Below are positions 12,919 to 27,900 of a stretch of DNA of 64,000 bases, in pieces. The translations under genes and the position numbers were made by a program. The notes under the pieces were generated by a model. The model had not been told where the DNA came from. It saw only the letters and a list, made by a program, of their open reading frames with translations, and searched no databases. The stretch lies in contig WNNJ02000954.1 of assembly GCA_012934845.2 (NCBI GenBank), positions 43,979-107,978 of the forward strand, given 5' to 3'. Position 1 is the first letter of the stretch. Every line of letters begins with the position of its first letter. The stretch comes from Pomphorhynchus laevis. Its lineage: Eukaryota; Acanthocephala; Palaeacanthocephala; Echinorhynchida; Pomphorhynchidae.

Positions 12919-15900
12919 TTAAACAAATCAAGAATCGAGTAACAGCAGCGATTTTTCTTTTATAGCACAATACAAGGGCTAAGCTTTCGGCGTAAAAGCC
13001 TTCTTCAGAGTTGTAAGAACTTTAATAATCAATACGTTTTCTAACGTATATATATAAATCGGTGTGGCTCAGGATTGATTTTATCAATTTTAATTTTGAT
13101 TTTTTACCGATTAGAAAATGCCGTAACTATATATATACATATATATATGTATATATATAATTTTGTTCAAGCTCTTATATTTTTTTGTTTTGATATAATT
13201 TTGTTCTTTTAATTTTTTGTTCAATTATATATATTGTTATCGCGAAAAATCTTATATATTTATTTATATATAACTTGTTAAACTTGTAAACTTTACGACT
13301 CCTCACAGAAATCACTAAAATATGTCTTTACGTGAGCTTACGTTTACCGAATCTCTAACGTCTGCTTACCATAATACTGTATTCTACAGCAACTATGGTC
13401 GATATGATTCGACCATGGTTGCACCATAAAAAGGAACTAAACCTTTTTATTGAATAAATTGTTGTTTCTTTGATTCCATTCTTTAAATAATAACATTTAA
13501 AAGAAACAAAATGGATATTTTCAAAAGGCAATGTTTCAAATTTTACGATTTATTATAACTGCAAATGTCTTAACTAATTAGGATTGTCGACGGTCTTCGA
13601 CGAATGTGTCTATTTACTGTACGTGCAATTGATGAAAACGAAGAATTAACATACAATTACAATTTTAGAGCATTTTCTCGAACTGCACTGGTAAGCTTCT
13701 TTAAAGATTTTAGATGATTATTCAATCGATATTGTACTATTTCTTATTGGTTTGCTAAAATCTTTATTTGTTTAGTTATTTATAAATGAATTGCAGGTCA
13801 TCGATTTCTTAATTTGCAATATAAAATATGTTTTATTTTTAAATATTATTTGTATTAATCTACAGAATGTAATTTCCATTATATTTTAAATTTTATTCTG
13901 ACTTGTTAAATTAGCAAAACTGCTTTTGTGGTTGTAAAAACTGCACCGGAAAAATTGGTATTCCAATGGAGTCTTCAGATACATCTAAACATGAATTTCG
14001 TATCCGACCACGTTCATATGTCAGAAAATCGGTATTTGTTTTATTTCTTGTTTTTGTTATAAAAACATTGTAAAAATTGAATTTACCATGACATTAAAAT
14101 ATGCTGACATAAAGTATACTTAATGTAATAAATTTGTTAAATAAAGAATAAAAAAATGAAAATAAAATAGTTAGAATTCATTTGTGTAAAGGTTTAAATA
14201 TTTTTTTTATTAAGAAATTGAAATATGAATCTGAGATTTATCAAGGCGCTGCCTCAAATTTAAGCAATTGCCTCAAATTTAACACAGGAGAATTCTGATT
14301 ACATGTAATTATAATCAATTAAAAATTACCATATTTTGAAATTAATAACCACATTTGCTTATTATTAGCACAAGTATTAAATACCATTAACATTCGGGTT
14401 TTTTTTTATTCGGGACAGGATAACACGAATGTTGTTCTTATTTTATTTAAGCAACCAAGATGTTAGTCAACATAATACCTACTACATTATTATTTATAAT
14501 AATCTGAGACGAGCTTATTAAAGCATTTCATTGCAGTCTCTTGTCATGTAGCAAATATCATTAGTAATATTAAATGAAAATAGTCAGCGTTTGAATAGTC
14601 GAAAATAGTCAGCTTTAAAAGGAAATAGTCAGCTTTCGAAAATAGGCGAGCTTATTGAAGCAGTTCATTGCAGTCTCTTGTCATGTAGCAAATATCATTA
14701 GTAATATTAAATGAAAATAGTAAGCTTTCTTGTCGTTATACTTAATTGACCAATTTTCGATCTCCACATATTACTGTAGCATAATATTGTTGTATCAAAT
14801 GCTTTTATAAATGGTCAATCAAAGACTTAGAAAGAAATATTTTAATACGATTTCAGGAACTGTTAAGTGATAGAATATGAGCTCCTAAGAACAGTATTTA
14901 TGCATAAGTTTTTCAAAGATGTACAATTAAGAGCACGGATTAATCAAAAACATCATAAATAAGCTGAGATTACAGGTTATAGTATTTGCTGCTGTAGAAA
15001 GATTACGACACAGGATGTGTATCTCATTTAATGTATCACGACAGACATGGATGTAAGATTTAACGGTATCTTAGTTAGAATGGGTTTTTACTTTGATTGT
15101 TCGAGAATCGCAGTGGCTTCCATAATTTCTGAATAGACTTTATTTAGTTTTTTTACCACCGTTGGACTTTTTTTGCAAGACTAAAGTTTCTGGCTCGGGC
15201 AAATGTTGTCGAATGTCGACATAGAGAGATGTTATAGAAGCTAATGATACAGCGGAGTCGAGATAATTTTAGCTGAAAGGCTAATTTTTTTACAAACCAC
15301 AATTTGCAATCGTCAATTGCTGGAAATTTCGAATGATGTGAATAACATTTGAGAGGATGGGTTCTGGTATGACTTAATGAATCGAAGAGCACCCTGTAAG
15401 GATAAGTTGGATAGTTTGTTGAAAAAGAGTGTGGTGGTTAATATTTTATAGATTTTATGGTCTAGATGGAGACTGAAACCAAACGGAAGGTCAAGTGCAT
15501 ACTAAGATACCTATGCGAGCTGGTAATATTTTCTATGTTCGACCTTTAAGATAATCTCAAGCGAGGCGTCCATCACGGCGGTATTTAGTGATCTTTGTTT
15601 TAAGTTATTTACTATTAGATAGTTTTGCAATCAAAACCATTTGTGTAGCTTATTTAGCATAACTTAAATTATTGAAGTTGTGAAGAAAATAATGAATTTA
15701 AAGTGAGATCATGACGTTGGGAGATATAATGTACTTATGTATTATTGAATAATAAAAAATCAGTTTTGATTTCTTTAAAAATGTATAAAAGATTTTATTT
15801 ATACTTATTTAATCAATTATATACTTTAGTCAGATAAATATATTTTGCTACCTTTTAAAATAGAATATGCTATTTATAAAATAAATTTTATTAAGTTAAA

Positions 15901-18900
15901 ATGAATTCAGCGTATACGTCTTTTTGTATTTGATTGTACACAGTTTATTACTTCCATTAATGGCGTAATATTCTTTTAAAAACGTTAAACATTTTACAGT
16001 CCTTTCTTGAAAAGGACGCTATCGTCGAGAGCTAGCATTATTTTATTTTTTTAAATAAATTATTTTCGTCTATAATGTTCATCAACCTCGAGAAAGTTCA
16101 CTTTGGCAAAAAAGCAAATCTTGATTATACAAATATAAATTTAACGCATCAATTTAATTTTCTTTATTATGGCAATGATTTTTAAAATAAAAATATATCA
16201 GTAGAACTTAGGTATATATTATTATTTAGATTTTTTAAATTGTGATAAGTTTATAAGTAAAATATAAGTTTTGCCACTAATTCAACGTGTGTACTGCATT
16301 TCGGATCGCGGTTGCATCTGAGGCAACTCGAGTTGGCCTTTATAAACGAAACCTTTAATCGCTGTTTAATATTAGTGATAATACTCACATATGTGCAACG
16401 TTTTACTTGTAAGAAATAAGTACATCAATCCGTCTTATAAAAACGTTCGCCTTAATACCTAAACCATCTGATGTTGAAACAACAAATGGTATAAAATTGT
16501 TATTTTTGAAGTTTAGAATGCCTTCGAGATATTGCGCCTTTTTCATAAGGCCATTTTATACTTGACATTTTCTAATTATTACTTAAATTATTGAGAGAAT
16601 GGCCCTATCCAGCATTGAAACGAAGAAAAAAGTATTAATTCTTTCAATATTTTACCTGTCATTTATAGGCATTTTCAAGGGCATCTATAATACAAAGAAA
16701 AAGTACATACTCATCTTAATAAAAATATCTAAATCGATACTAATAATGATAGTAAAATAAAAAATATCTTAAATAATAATATATAAATAAAAAATATAAT
16801 AAACGATATAATAAAAAAATATATTCTGAAAGTGTTTAATCTTATAAATGTTTTGTTTTGCTTATAGCCTTTTAAATTAGTAAATATTTACATATGTGAA
16901 TATAAAAATAAATATTTTATTTTATGTTAAAGGCCAAAATACAGGAAATGCTCGATAAAAGCTTATGGATAAGTGCTGAAGAAGCGAATTTCATTCGTAT
17001 CAAAAAGTTGTTCTTATTTCGTAACTTACGCCAATGCACAAGAAGGACAGGGTTTACATTTACTAAACGACTGCTCTGGAACCCACACGAAGAAAGTAGT
17101 CGTTTCGATGTTGTTAATATGAATTATATAAACAAATACTATCCAGACGGTAGGTGCATTATGTTTCAGTAAAATTGTAAGCAATTTTAACTATTTTGGA
17201 ACATATGTATTATTAGCTTACTGGGCTTATATTTATTTTTCCGGCTTAATAATGCAGCAAAACCAAATGCATTCGTAAATGTATTCTCTCTGATGTTATG
17301 TATTATCTGCTATTAAACGTTTATACAACAATTTTATATTTAATTGTATATATTGTGTATATATATTTGTTTGTAAAACTAGTTCTTAGAGGAAATATCA
17401 TTCTACTTGGTAACAATATTATCATTCCAATATTAGCTACATACAATAAAACTCATCAAAATACACCTTGTATCCTCCACTTTCCTATTTCGATAAATCG
17501 TATTTGATTAATGTGCTTGCAATAAATCAAATTATGGGTTAGCAACCAGTACGAACTCTACCCTATATATCAGTTCGGTCCATTTTTCTAAATGTTTCTG
17601 AAAATGCTGTGGACCCTATTAAATACTAAATTATGTTAATTCACATTATATTATAGTTGTTATACTTTTATTTTGATCGTTTTTTATTGCTTCGGGTTTA
17701 TTTACAATGCATTAATACAAATCACAATATGCACATGTAAGAATACATCAAGACTAATGTTTGCTATTGAATTCTAATTATTAATTGATAATCTTTCCAG
17801 TCCGAATATATAGTTAATGAAAATAATGTTTTACTTGTTGAAATTAAAAAGTGTTCTTAAAGCACACAAGTGTTTCGTTTTTTTGGATTAAATATAGCTT
17901 TACAATAAGATTTGAAGAAATTACATGAAATTGAATTTAAAAATATGCATGTTTATACATTTTACTTTTCTCTTAGTAGTATTTAAAGTGAATTCTCAAT
18001 GTAATTTGTTGCGCACGTCCAATTCTGCTAATTGTGTTTAGCACATTTTGTATTGTATTATTTATTTCCAACTTTCATTTTTCTAAATTTTGGATTAAAT
18101 TTATTTTATATTAAATTTATAATCTAAATTTATTTTTTATATGTATTCAGTCGTTAAATCAGCAATGGATAATCCAATCTACAAGTTGAAAGGAAAACTG
18201 TCCGATTTGAATAAACTCATACTAGCAATTGTGGATGATATGTGCTCATTCGTTTACCATGGGATAAACATATGTACACCATTTAACAATTGCCCAGACA
18301 AAGATGTGTAAGTACTGTTCAATATTAAGATTAATCGTAGTTATTGAATAACTGCAACTGTCTGAATTTATTTGTCCTACATATCGAATTCTGTTTATTT
18401 TATTATTGTTGTTGCGAATACCAATGATATGATTAAATCGTTTGTGACAGTAATTTTCTAATATGATATTGGTCCTGTTGAATCTGGTCTTATGCATAGA
18501 CATTTGTATGTAACAACAATTATCTATGGTAATATGCAAAATGTATATTTATGTTTAATAATATTTTTTAAATTAGCAGTTTTAAATCAGCAAAAATACT
18601 GAAATATTATTTCATAAAACTGATATTTGCGACAACTAGCACATATTTCGAAAAGAATAAAATAAAGTTTATTTTATAGATAAAAGATTAAACTTATATG
18701 ATGTAAACCTCTTATTTCCTACATCTGTTACTTCATAACAATCAAATTTAAGTAACTTTGTTGGCAATTGACAGTTGGAGAATCATGCACTTAACTGTTT
18801 ACTTTAAATATATAATTATATAGCCATATAATTATAATTAATAATTTAATAATATTTAATTATTATTAATTAATTTTTAATAGATATTAGATTGTAAAAG

Positions 18901-21900
18901 TCAAATTTAAACTTTTAAGTTCAAAACAAAAATTGTTATTAACAATTTAGTAATTTGCTAGCAAATACTTTGTGCTAAAAAGCGATATACAATAATACTT
19001 TGCTTCGTTAAAATGATGATGGATCAAAACTCGATAGCACATCACATATTGATTTAAAATGTATATTTTTTCTATTTACAAAAACAATATTTATATAAAA
19101 TTTTATATAATATCAAATAATATTTTTAATCATACAGTTTTGAATTGAACCCATTTAATTTACTGATAATATGTTTGATACTTTTGTAGTGTTTCTTTTC
19201 TGTTCTCTTTTCAGGTTCTCTTTACAGTTTCTCTTTCACTGTTTCAAAATACCAATTAAAATTTCATTTATAATTTGGCTGTATGAGCGTTATTTTTTCA
19301 TGACGATTTGCTTTGCGGATCGTAATAAAAAAATCTAGTTCCTTACCCTATACACCAGTTGTCAATTGATAGCCGAACAAATATTCCACCTTCAATTTTC
19401 ACTCTTACGGAATATTTCGATATTTTTCATTAAAATGAAATGCGGATGACGAACGATCATTGGAATATGACTGATCTAAATGATTATATATGCACGTTCG
19501 GGAAGCACCGCTTAGGCGTTGCGTCGTTAAAGTTGGCTGATTCTATACCCATTCTGGATAAATTATCACTTGCTTCTCTTTAACTACCAAAAACATGCAC
19601 TTTATGAACAGGAAATAGTAATAATTCTTTATTGGCTTTTGGGACTGCTTACCTTATTAGACTAACTATGTGATCTCTAACAGCATTGTGACGCAATATT
19701 ATCTGAATATGATAACATGAGTGATAATAATGTAATAAACACTATTGTATTAGTTTTGTATGTCATACGAAACATCATATAATATGATGTTTTCTTAACT
19801 CTTGTTAATAGCCTTATCGCTACATTTAACTAGTATTTTTATATTGTTATATCTAACTCACATTTTAATAAATTATGATGTACGCACATTGTTCTTCCAT
19901 TTCCTAATTACAACAATGGTTCGATAAAAACTTTTCTCTTTTTTATGATCTAGTCAGCTTATTTAAACTTGGTATCTCTTTTTAAAAATTAATTTATTTG
20001 TAGGGTGACCTTTCTCATTTAATATCAATCAGTAATAGTCGCTGTTCCTCGTTGATCTTTGCCGATCAATATTTTTCCTAACAAAATACTTGATAAAATT
20101 TATTATTGATGAGAAAGTTTGTTTATTGACAGATTTTTATCTAAGCTTTGATATCTATCCTATCGTTTAAACATCATATATTTTTTACAAATTTTCAAGC
20201 TTCAATGTAATGATCTCGTATGCCACAAGCAGAAATGCGGTTATTGAGTTGATTAAAAACGATTTTGCGAAATAGTGTATAAATAGTGACAACTTGTTAA
20301 TAGGCGTAATTGCTGAATCAACAATACATCTGTTGTGCATGGAAGGCATTAGATAAATTAAATGTCGAAGTAAAAATGTCTCGTTGTTAAAATAATCCAA
20401 AAAAGAACAATATTTCGCATTTGGATTTTTTATGCTTATAATTTGCGATGCTTACTTGAGATAATAGTATGATCTATAAAAGTTAGCTGCACTTTTTCTG
20501 ACCTGTTATAATCACATAGTATAACATGATTTCCACACGTAAACATGCCCAAAGTTCATTTATGATTGTTGTTAGGCTAATTATCTGACTTTTTAATGTC
20601 AACAACAACCATTACTGATCGATTGCTGTTTCGTCTGTACACTGCTTTTTGATCTCGTTTTTAGAGTTAATATTCTTATCGTTCGGCCGTCAATATTTTA
20701 AAAATAGTTAGACTGATTTTTTATGATTAAGATTTAGTTAGTAATTAAGACTAATTAGACGATTGACAGCTCACATTTTAGATTTTGGTTCAATACATTA
20801 CCGTAGGTATGCTTATTATTTTAGAATTCCTATGTATTATGATTTGGTTTCTAAACCTATCGATCTTTGCAAAATCCGCGAAAAAGCAAGGCAATATGCA
20901 TATATTAGTTTTTCTGATTTCGAAGACGATTTGAATTTATTGTTCGATAATGTAATTGTAAGTATTAAAAATGGTATATCAATTTATTATTAAAGCATTG
21001 ATGAATAATTTTCCTTTTAAATGTCAAAGTTTTTTACTTCAAGTAAGAACACCGTCATTTCACTATATATCCGCTGTCCAAATCTACATACTAATTACTG
21101 TATATTTTTAAGTTACATCTTAGTCAAATTTAAAGCGTATTGACTTTTGTCAATGTTAGTTTAAATTTACTTTTAATACAATTTTTTAAAACTCATAATT
21201 TAAGTTATTAAAATTAATGTATTAGTTAAGTTTTAATTATTTATTTTATCGTGAAAAAAAACAAAACTTTGTAATATATTTGGTTACTAATGTAGCGAAT
21301 ATTGATTAATGGCTTTGGCGATAAAATGAATTGAAAATCATAGATTCAGTCAATAATTTTAATTTTTTATATGGCTACATATAAAACGTATTTTGAGTTT
21401 TTTTGAAGTACATTTCTTATACAAGAGTAGCTAATATTCACCACATAAGGAACACACCAAGTGCAGCAATGGGTTATTCAAATGACATGAAAATTTAATT
21501 TTTAATCGATTGCTATTATCAGTTAAGGATACAGTTTGACAACAGATCGCCAATAGTTACTTAAGTTTGGTATTTCGTAAATAGTCAAATATCGGTGCAC
21601 TGTTGTTCTTAATTGTTTACAAAGACCGTACTAATCCGTATATTTAGCAGATAGTGGGCGTCTTAATTTGAAATTATAAGATTAGTGTGCTTAATCTTAA
21701 TTAGAAGAAATATATTAATCTTAATCGATTTTATTCATTTTGTCATAATCACGACGCTATGCCAATTAATTAGCTATTAATTTATGGTAAATAATCTGAT
21801 TGCCGCTAATTTATTAATAATTTCTAAATTAGGCAGGGCATTCACTGCCTATAGATTTTATAATTTAGCAAAAACAATTTTATATTTTGCTATTTTTATT

Positions 21901-24900
21901 TTGTAAAAATGGACTTTCAATTAACATCAATTCGTTGAACATTAATTTAATAAACCACCGTTTATTAATTGAACCTGATGATTTAAATCATGTTGTTTTA
22001 AATTGATTGAATTTAAATCATGTGAAAATTAGTTTCAATATCGCATAAGTAACAAATGGATCTTTTAAATTCAATTTAGTATATAATCTTTTATCAACTG
22101 ACTAGCGTACTTGTATATCATGTAATACAGCGGCATTCCATAATACAATTTGTTAGATCACTGTAGTAATCAGAATTGCAATTTTGATTGAACTGTCGAC
22201 TTTCCAATCTCTTATCATTTATCTAGCCACTTATCCTAATGTAGGATAGTTATGTTGTAGGATTACAACATAATTATAAATATCCGTATTAAATTATGAG
22301 CAAATTGAAAATTACAATAGAACTTTTTGACGGCAAAAATATTTTTTATATCTAGTGTATGGTTTGTAGTACGTCATAATACAATGGGCGAGACAACAAT
22401 CTGACAATTGTCTATTTGTTAATATTGTTGCAATTGTATTGATAAGTGCATTCCCGATTAAACATTTTTACTCGTTCATAGCGGTTTTTAAAATCTAATT
22501 TTTATGTATCCATCAGATTAAAGAATAAAATCGATCAAGAAAATCTAATAAATCTGAAATTCCAATTGCAATTAGCGTGTTCCATAATTTACAAAATTTT
22601 GGCCAATGGATAAAAATATCAATTAATATGAAAATTATATTATTTTTAAATATTCTTTGTTTCTAGTGAGTATTGGTACAACAATCTTTTAAAAGTATTG
22701 ATGTTTTCTATTTTTATTTTTCAATTATAACTTAAGAATTTACTATTCAGACGAGCTGATTACACTCAAGTGATCAGTCGGACTTGAACACGATCACAAC
22801 TCATGAGTTCATTATGAAGATATTAGTTTACATATTCAATCTGCTTTATTGGATTTTGCTGTTTTATTTAATGCATACTACGTACTGTTTTATAATTTTG
22901 ATAAATTTGTCGTTCCTAGAAATATACTGGTACTCAGCATGAAGTTATCGGTGCTCTTACAACGATTCGAATACTATTCCGACATTTATGCCATCAGGCG
23001 AAATACCTTATTGCTAGAATAGGTACTGGAGTGAAGCGAACTATCATGACCAGCAGCAAGCGTTTGGCCCCCGCAAGCGTGGATGTTAACGTTTTCTCAG
23101 ATATTTGTGTATTGGTCGAATATATTGTAATCGTAACTGCGATGCAAATGGATGATAAAGCTGAAGTCAAAACTGGTATACCATGTGAGTTGAATACGTA
23201 TTTCCAGTATAATCGACGAACACCCAGAAGAGTAGAAGTCCTTGACTGTGCGTGCAACCGAGTTTTTGATGACATTCCATCTATTCAATGTATGCTCTGT
23301 AAAGTAAGTACTGAATCTCTGTTATCTTAAATATTACCCGAAATACCTTATTTTCATGTATCTTAATAAACAAGATAGTTCCTTTTTAATTTTATAACTA
23401 CAGAAATTACTTACAAATTGTATTCAATTTTAATATATTCTCTACGACCGACGATCGTTTAAATTAATCACAATTGGAAAATTTGTCTAATGTATCGAGA
23501 CAACTACTTGCAATACTTGGCTATTTGTATTTTTTAAAAATTAATATTAATGTCCAATGCACATGTACTCTACAAGCATGTCTAATTAATTCGACATTAA
23601 TGTATTTTTTATTTATTTTTAATATCTTGTGTTACTTGTTGCTTAATAATATGCTTCGAAATATGCTTTATGCAGCACCCTTATATTTGGTTATACAGTG
23701 TTCGTCCGCTGTACTTGTTGATTGCAGAAAAATTTGAATTCGGTTTAACCGATTTTGTTCTTGTGTTTCTACATATATAAATAACTTTACACATATTATC
23801 TCATTGCATGTAATCGGTTAGAAATCGTTTGTCATTTATAATTTACGAGCATAAGATTTCGTTTCTACGACATGGATGCTTTCAGATATAATACTCGTAT
23901 GTAAACATGTTTTTAATTTTATTAAACGATTATTTGTTTGGTTTCGAAAACCAGTTGATTATACATTTATTTTGATTTGAATTTAAAACGAATTTTGACT
24001 CTTAAGACTTTTTACATGGCAATAAAGTCATGCTTTAGGTATAAATAACCATTAACTGTGTTTGTTTGTTTTTTCATTAATAAAAGGATAATTTATTTAA
24101 TTCTTTAAATTATTCAAATTCTTTATAATAAATTTTTCTAAGAATTTTGATGCAGTTTAAAGTTCATAATTATTGTGTTTTGCTGTGCTAATTTTTATTT
24201 AAAATTTACGATTGTGTCGAAGAAAACAATCCTACATGTTCATTACAACAACATTCTTTGTACAACAGTATTCCCAAAATCTTACTTTATTTCTTCAGTA
24301 AGATTTTATGCGCTTTAGGAAATAACAGACTTTTTATTATTAAACTGTTTAATAATAAAGTTTGCTTATTGAACTGTATTACATTGCAAAATGCAAAACA
24401 GTTTGTAATTCTCATGAAGAAGAGATAACAAGAGCTATCGAAGTATTGCTTGAATTTTTGGATTAAAACTATTTTCTTCGTTCCTATAATTTATAAAAGT
24501 TTTAATAATTTATTTAACTGCCGTGACAAATAAAGATCTTATCCAATATGATATAATTTGATTATAAACCAGGATGTACGTATGCCGATGTTCATGTATC
24601 GTACTAAACAAAATATTTAGAGTTAAGTTTATACATTCAAGCTACGCAAGTGCTAACATTACGGTAAATATCGAATCCACTATACTTATTGTAAGATACC
24701 AGGTAGTTGCCTGGTATCTAACATCTTAGGAGTTTTTCTACTGATATTCTTTGAGAACAAACTTTGCAACAAATTTTTCTCTTATAAATATTCTTTTTAA
24801 CAAAGCTTAACTTATTAAAATAAGCTTTTATTTTGTCATAACTTTTCAGATTTCATTCTGTCTATTATACATTATCTCTAGTTATTCACTTGTTAGAAAA

Positions 24901-27900
24901 TGTATCATGCGCTGTAACTTATTAAGCGCACACATCACATTTTACTTTATAATGAGCATGTCTATATTTACCATGTCGTTTACCTGTGATATTATTTGTT
25001 AGAAGTATGTTTGTCCACACTAATATTTAAGATATATCTTCTTAATTCAGTAACCATTTTTATTTGTAAACACCTTCATTCGTTATAATGTTTACTTAAA
25101 TTTATAAGAAATTTTTATTAATGATAACCTTCAGTCTATATTTTGGTTAAATTGATAATTCGTTGAGTTGGTTTATTTGCTGCTACGTAGATCAGTTTTG
25201 ATTCAAAATACATTTTATATTTAAAATAATATTAATTACTCAGTTATATAATACTTTACTATCTCTCAGGAAAAATAATTCATTGGGAATGTTGGTAAAT
25301 AAAATAACTTTATCGTATTCCTGACGAACGTAGCTTCTATGTGTGTCTGTAACTTCAGTATTTGAGTGAATAAAGTCTAAACATTATTGTGATCTCTTCC
25401 ATTTTTTAAATAAATTTAGTAGTTTTGATTTCGTAATTTTAGTAAGTTTATGTATATCAGTGACCGAAATTAGTTCATTTGCAAATTTTCGCCAATTTAC
25501 ATGATAACGAGATGATTTGTTTTATTTAGAGATGGCAGCATAAGGAATGCTTAACACAAAATATTGGCAAAGTTTACATTTGCGAAAAATGTGTTCATTA
25601 CTATACTGGTAGAAGATTACCAACAGTAAGTATTATATCTTAGTCCGAGAAGGATACTTGATAGTGATTTTACGTTATCATTACAACAACTTGCTTATGA
25701 AATGAAATTCAATATCCGTAGAATTGAATATCAAATGAGACAAAATTATAGAATAATATGCATAATTAGCTGATGATATTTTTTATTTAATGTAACATGT
25801 GGCAACCGTCTTTACTAGATAACTAAAATTTAAGCAAGCATTATTTAACAGATCATTAAAATATAGATTATTATCATATTCTACAAACGTTTTACTTTCT
25901 TATTATTTCCACTTTTATATAATCATTTTTCAAATGTTGATATTTTCTATTTACTCTGAATAAATCTTGGTAGTAAATTTGATAATAACAAACTTTACAC
26001 ATTAGCGTTGAATTGGTAAAGTGTAAAATTTATTAAGTAGTTATTAACTTGGTAACATCTACCTAGTTTCGTCTACTATATTTGTAAATATGATATATGA
26101 TAAAATTATGTATATTTTATTCCCTTTTTCTCTATGTCTAACAGCATCCAAACAATTATCGTTTTTGTCTTTTAAGCTATATTGACTTTAATTTGAACTC
26201 GAATGTTCTTTGCTAAATTATTATTTGACACGGAAGAATTCGAAAACTAATTTATAGTCTGCTGCTTGTGTGCTTTACATTTACGATTATTGTATACGTG
26301 ACTCATTTTGATTAATAAAGAAAATCCTAAATTAATATTTTACTCTGTAATTATGTTAATATGCTCCTTTTATACATACTTTTATTTTAGCGTTTATAAA
26401 AAATTCACAATTCTTGATAAAATATTACGAAAGTTCACAAAACTTATTGCTGTAATTTCTTTAGAAAATCCCTAGATTGAACTTGGACGGATCATGTAAT
26501 GACAATGACGAAAACCAATATATTTATATACGTTATGGGAAGTTCCAAGTACGACAAGGTGAATATTTTGCTAATTCAAGATCTGCTTACTACTATATCA
26601 CTATTTTATTAACTATCCCAATTACGTCGTCTATTTTTATATTTAGGTTGCCACTATTATATTAATACCGATAACATCAGTGACATAATATCACAAAATG
26701 ACCACGGCAACACAAGTAATTCTGTTCTTAGTTTGAGCCGAAAGAACTTTGGCATTCGTGATCTGCGACGCTGTGCTTGTACTGCTAGAATCGATAAAAT
26801 ATGGTTTAATCACAGGTAATTGTTGATTTCATGTTACAGAAATGTAATTTATTAGCAATTCTACATCGTTACATTGTTACATCGCTGATTTTGTTTACTC
26901 TTCTTAAAAATTGTTGATGTGAGAACTTAAATTAACGAATGCATTAGTATCGCGCAACAGCTACAATCGTTTTTTAGTCGATTGTAGATTTATTAATGAT
27001 ACTTTATCGAGTTCTAAAGTTGAATAGTTAATTATCGTTTTTCTAATTATCGTTCAAACGCTTATTATTATATTTCAAAAACTCGCAAAGGTTGCTTAAT
27101 GAACACGTTCAGCTTCAATTTATTGCATTAATTTGTTCTATTTCCCATAAGTACACGTGCTTAATTGCTTTATTGAAATTGTCATTGCAATGAATATCAA
27201 TATCCGTCGAATTTTTTGCATTGCAATAAAACAAACCTCGGTAGACAATTAGTAACCTCAGTAGACAATGCAGTAATTATTGCAATTACTGCATTACAAT
27301 AAACAAACCTCGGTAGACAATATGTATATTACGTTTTTATAATTTTTGAATCTTTTATTGTTTTAGTGGTAAGCCGCTAGTTCAAGCAAACATCTACATT
27401 CGGCCAGACCACACCTTCCACGAACCCAATCGACGTTTTTTTCGTAACGAGGTAATTTTGTTGCCGATTATTTCAGTCATTATTTCTTTTTTTTTGCTAT
27501 GAACTAATTGCTTAAATGCTTATTTATTTCAGCAATTTAATTAATTAATACACATGGAATTATCGGATGATAACACCATTCCAGAATCAATTCGATTTTA
27601 TAGATTTAAGTTTACAATAAACTGGCAGTTTAAAGAGAATAAAATCCGATATTAAATATGGATCCCAGTAATATATTATCAAATACTCCTTTATTAGTAT
27701 ATATAACTAAATCAGTTCACTGGTAATGTATTTAAAAAAAGCTACCATATATATGGTACACATGCCTGTGAAAGTCGTGGAGTAATATACATGAGCCATT
27801 GCCAACAATTCAATGCCCAATGCATACGATAAACCAGCTTACAAAAGTGATGGTGTAGTTGGTCACATTTCGAAGGAAACCATGTAAAAATTAACAAACG

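Larger units (their letters stand above)
9813..13581. other. ash1 introns 4-6, with a foldback and a PLE pseudo-LTR fragment
   Basis: Intron 5 (10628-11775) holds a foldback element at about 10846-11112. Intron 6 (11946-13581) holds a TA microsatellite (12859-12916) joined to a PLE hammerhead-like fragment (about 12917-13060). The remaining intronic sequence is AT-rich and without recognised features. Confidence 0.6.
20958..25529. other. ash1 introns 11-12, with hairpins and a PLE-related solo arm
   Basis: Intron 11 (20958-22919) shows nothing clear. Intron 12 (23304-25529) holds a solo copy (about 24404-24490) related to one arm of the 247-492 foldback (shared AGAGCTATCGAA and ATTTTCTTCGTTCCT). 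It also has an AT hairpin at 24327-24363 and a 10-bp-stem hairpin at 24694-24719. Confidence 0.5.
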
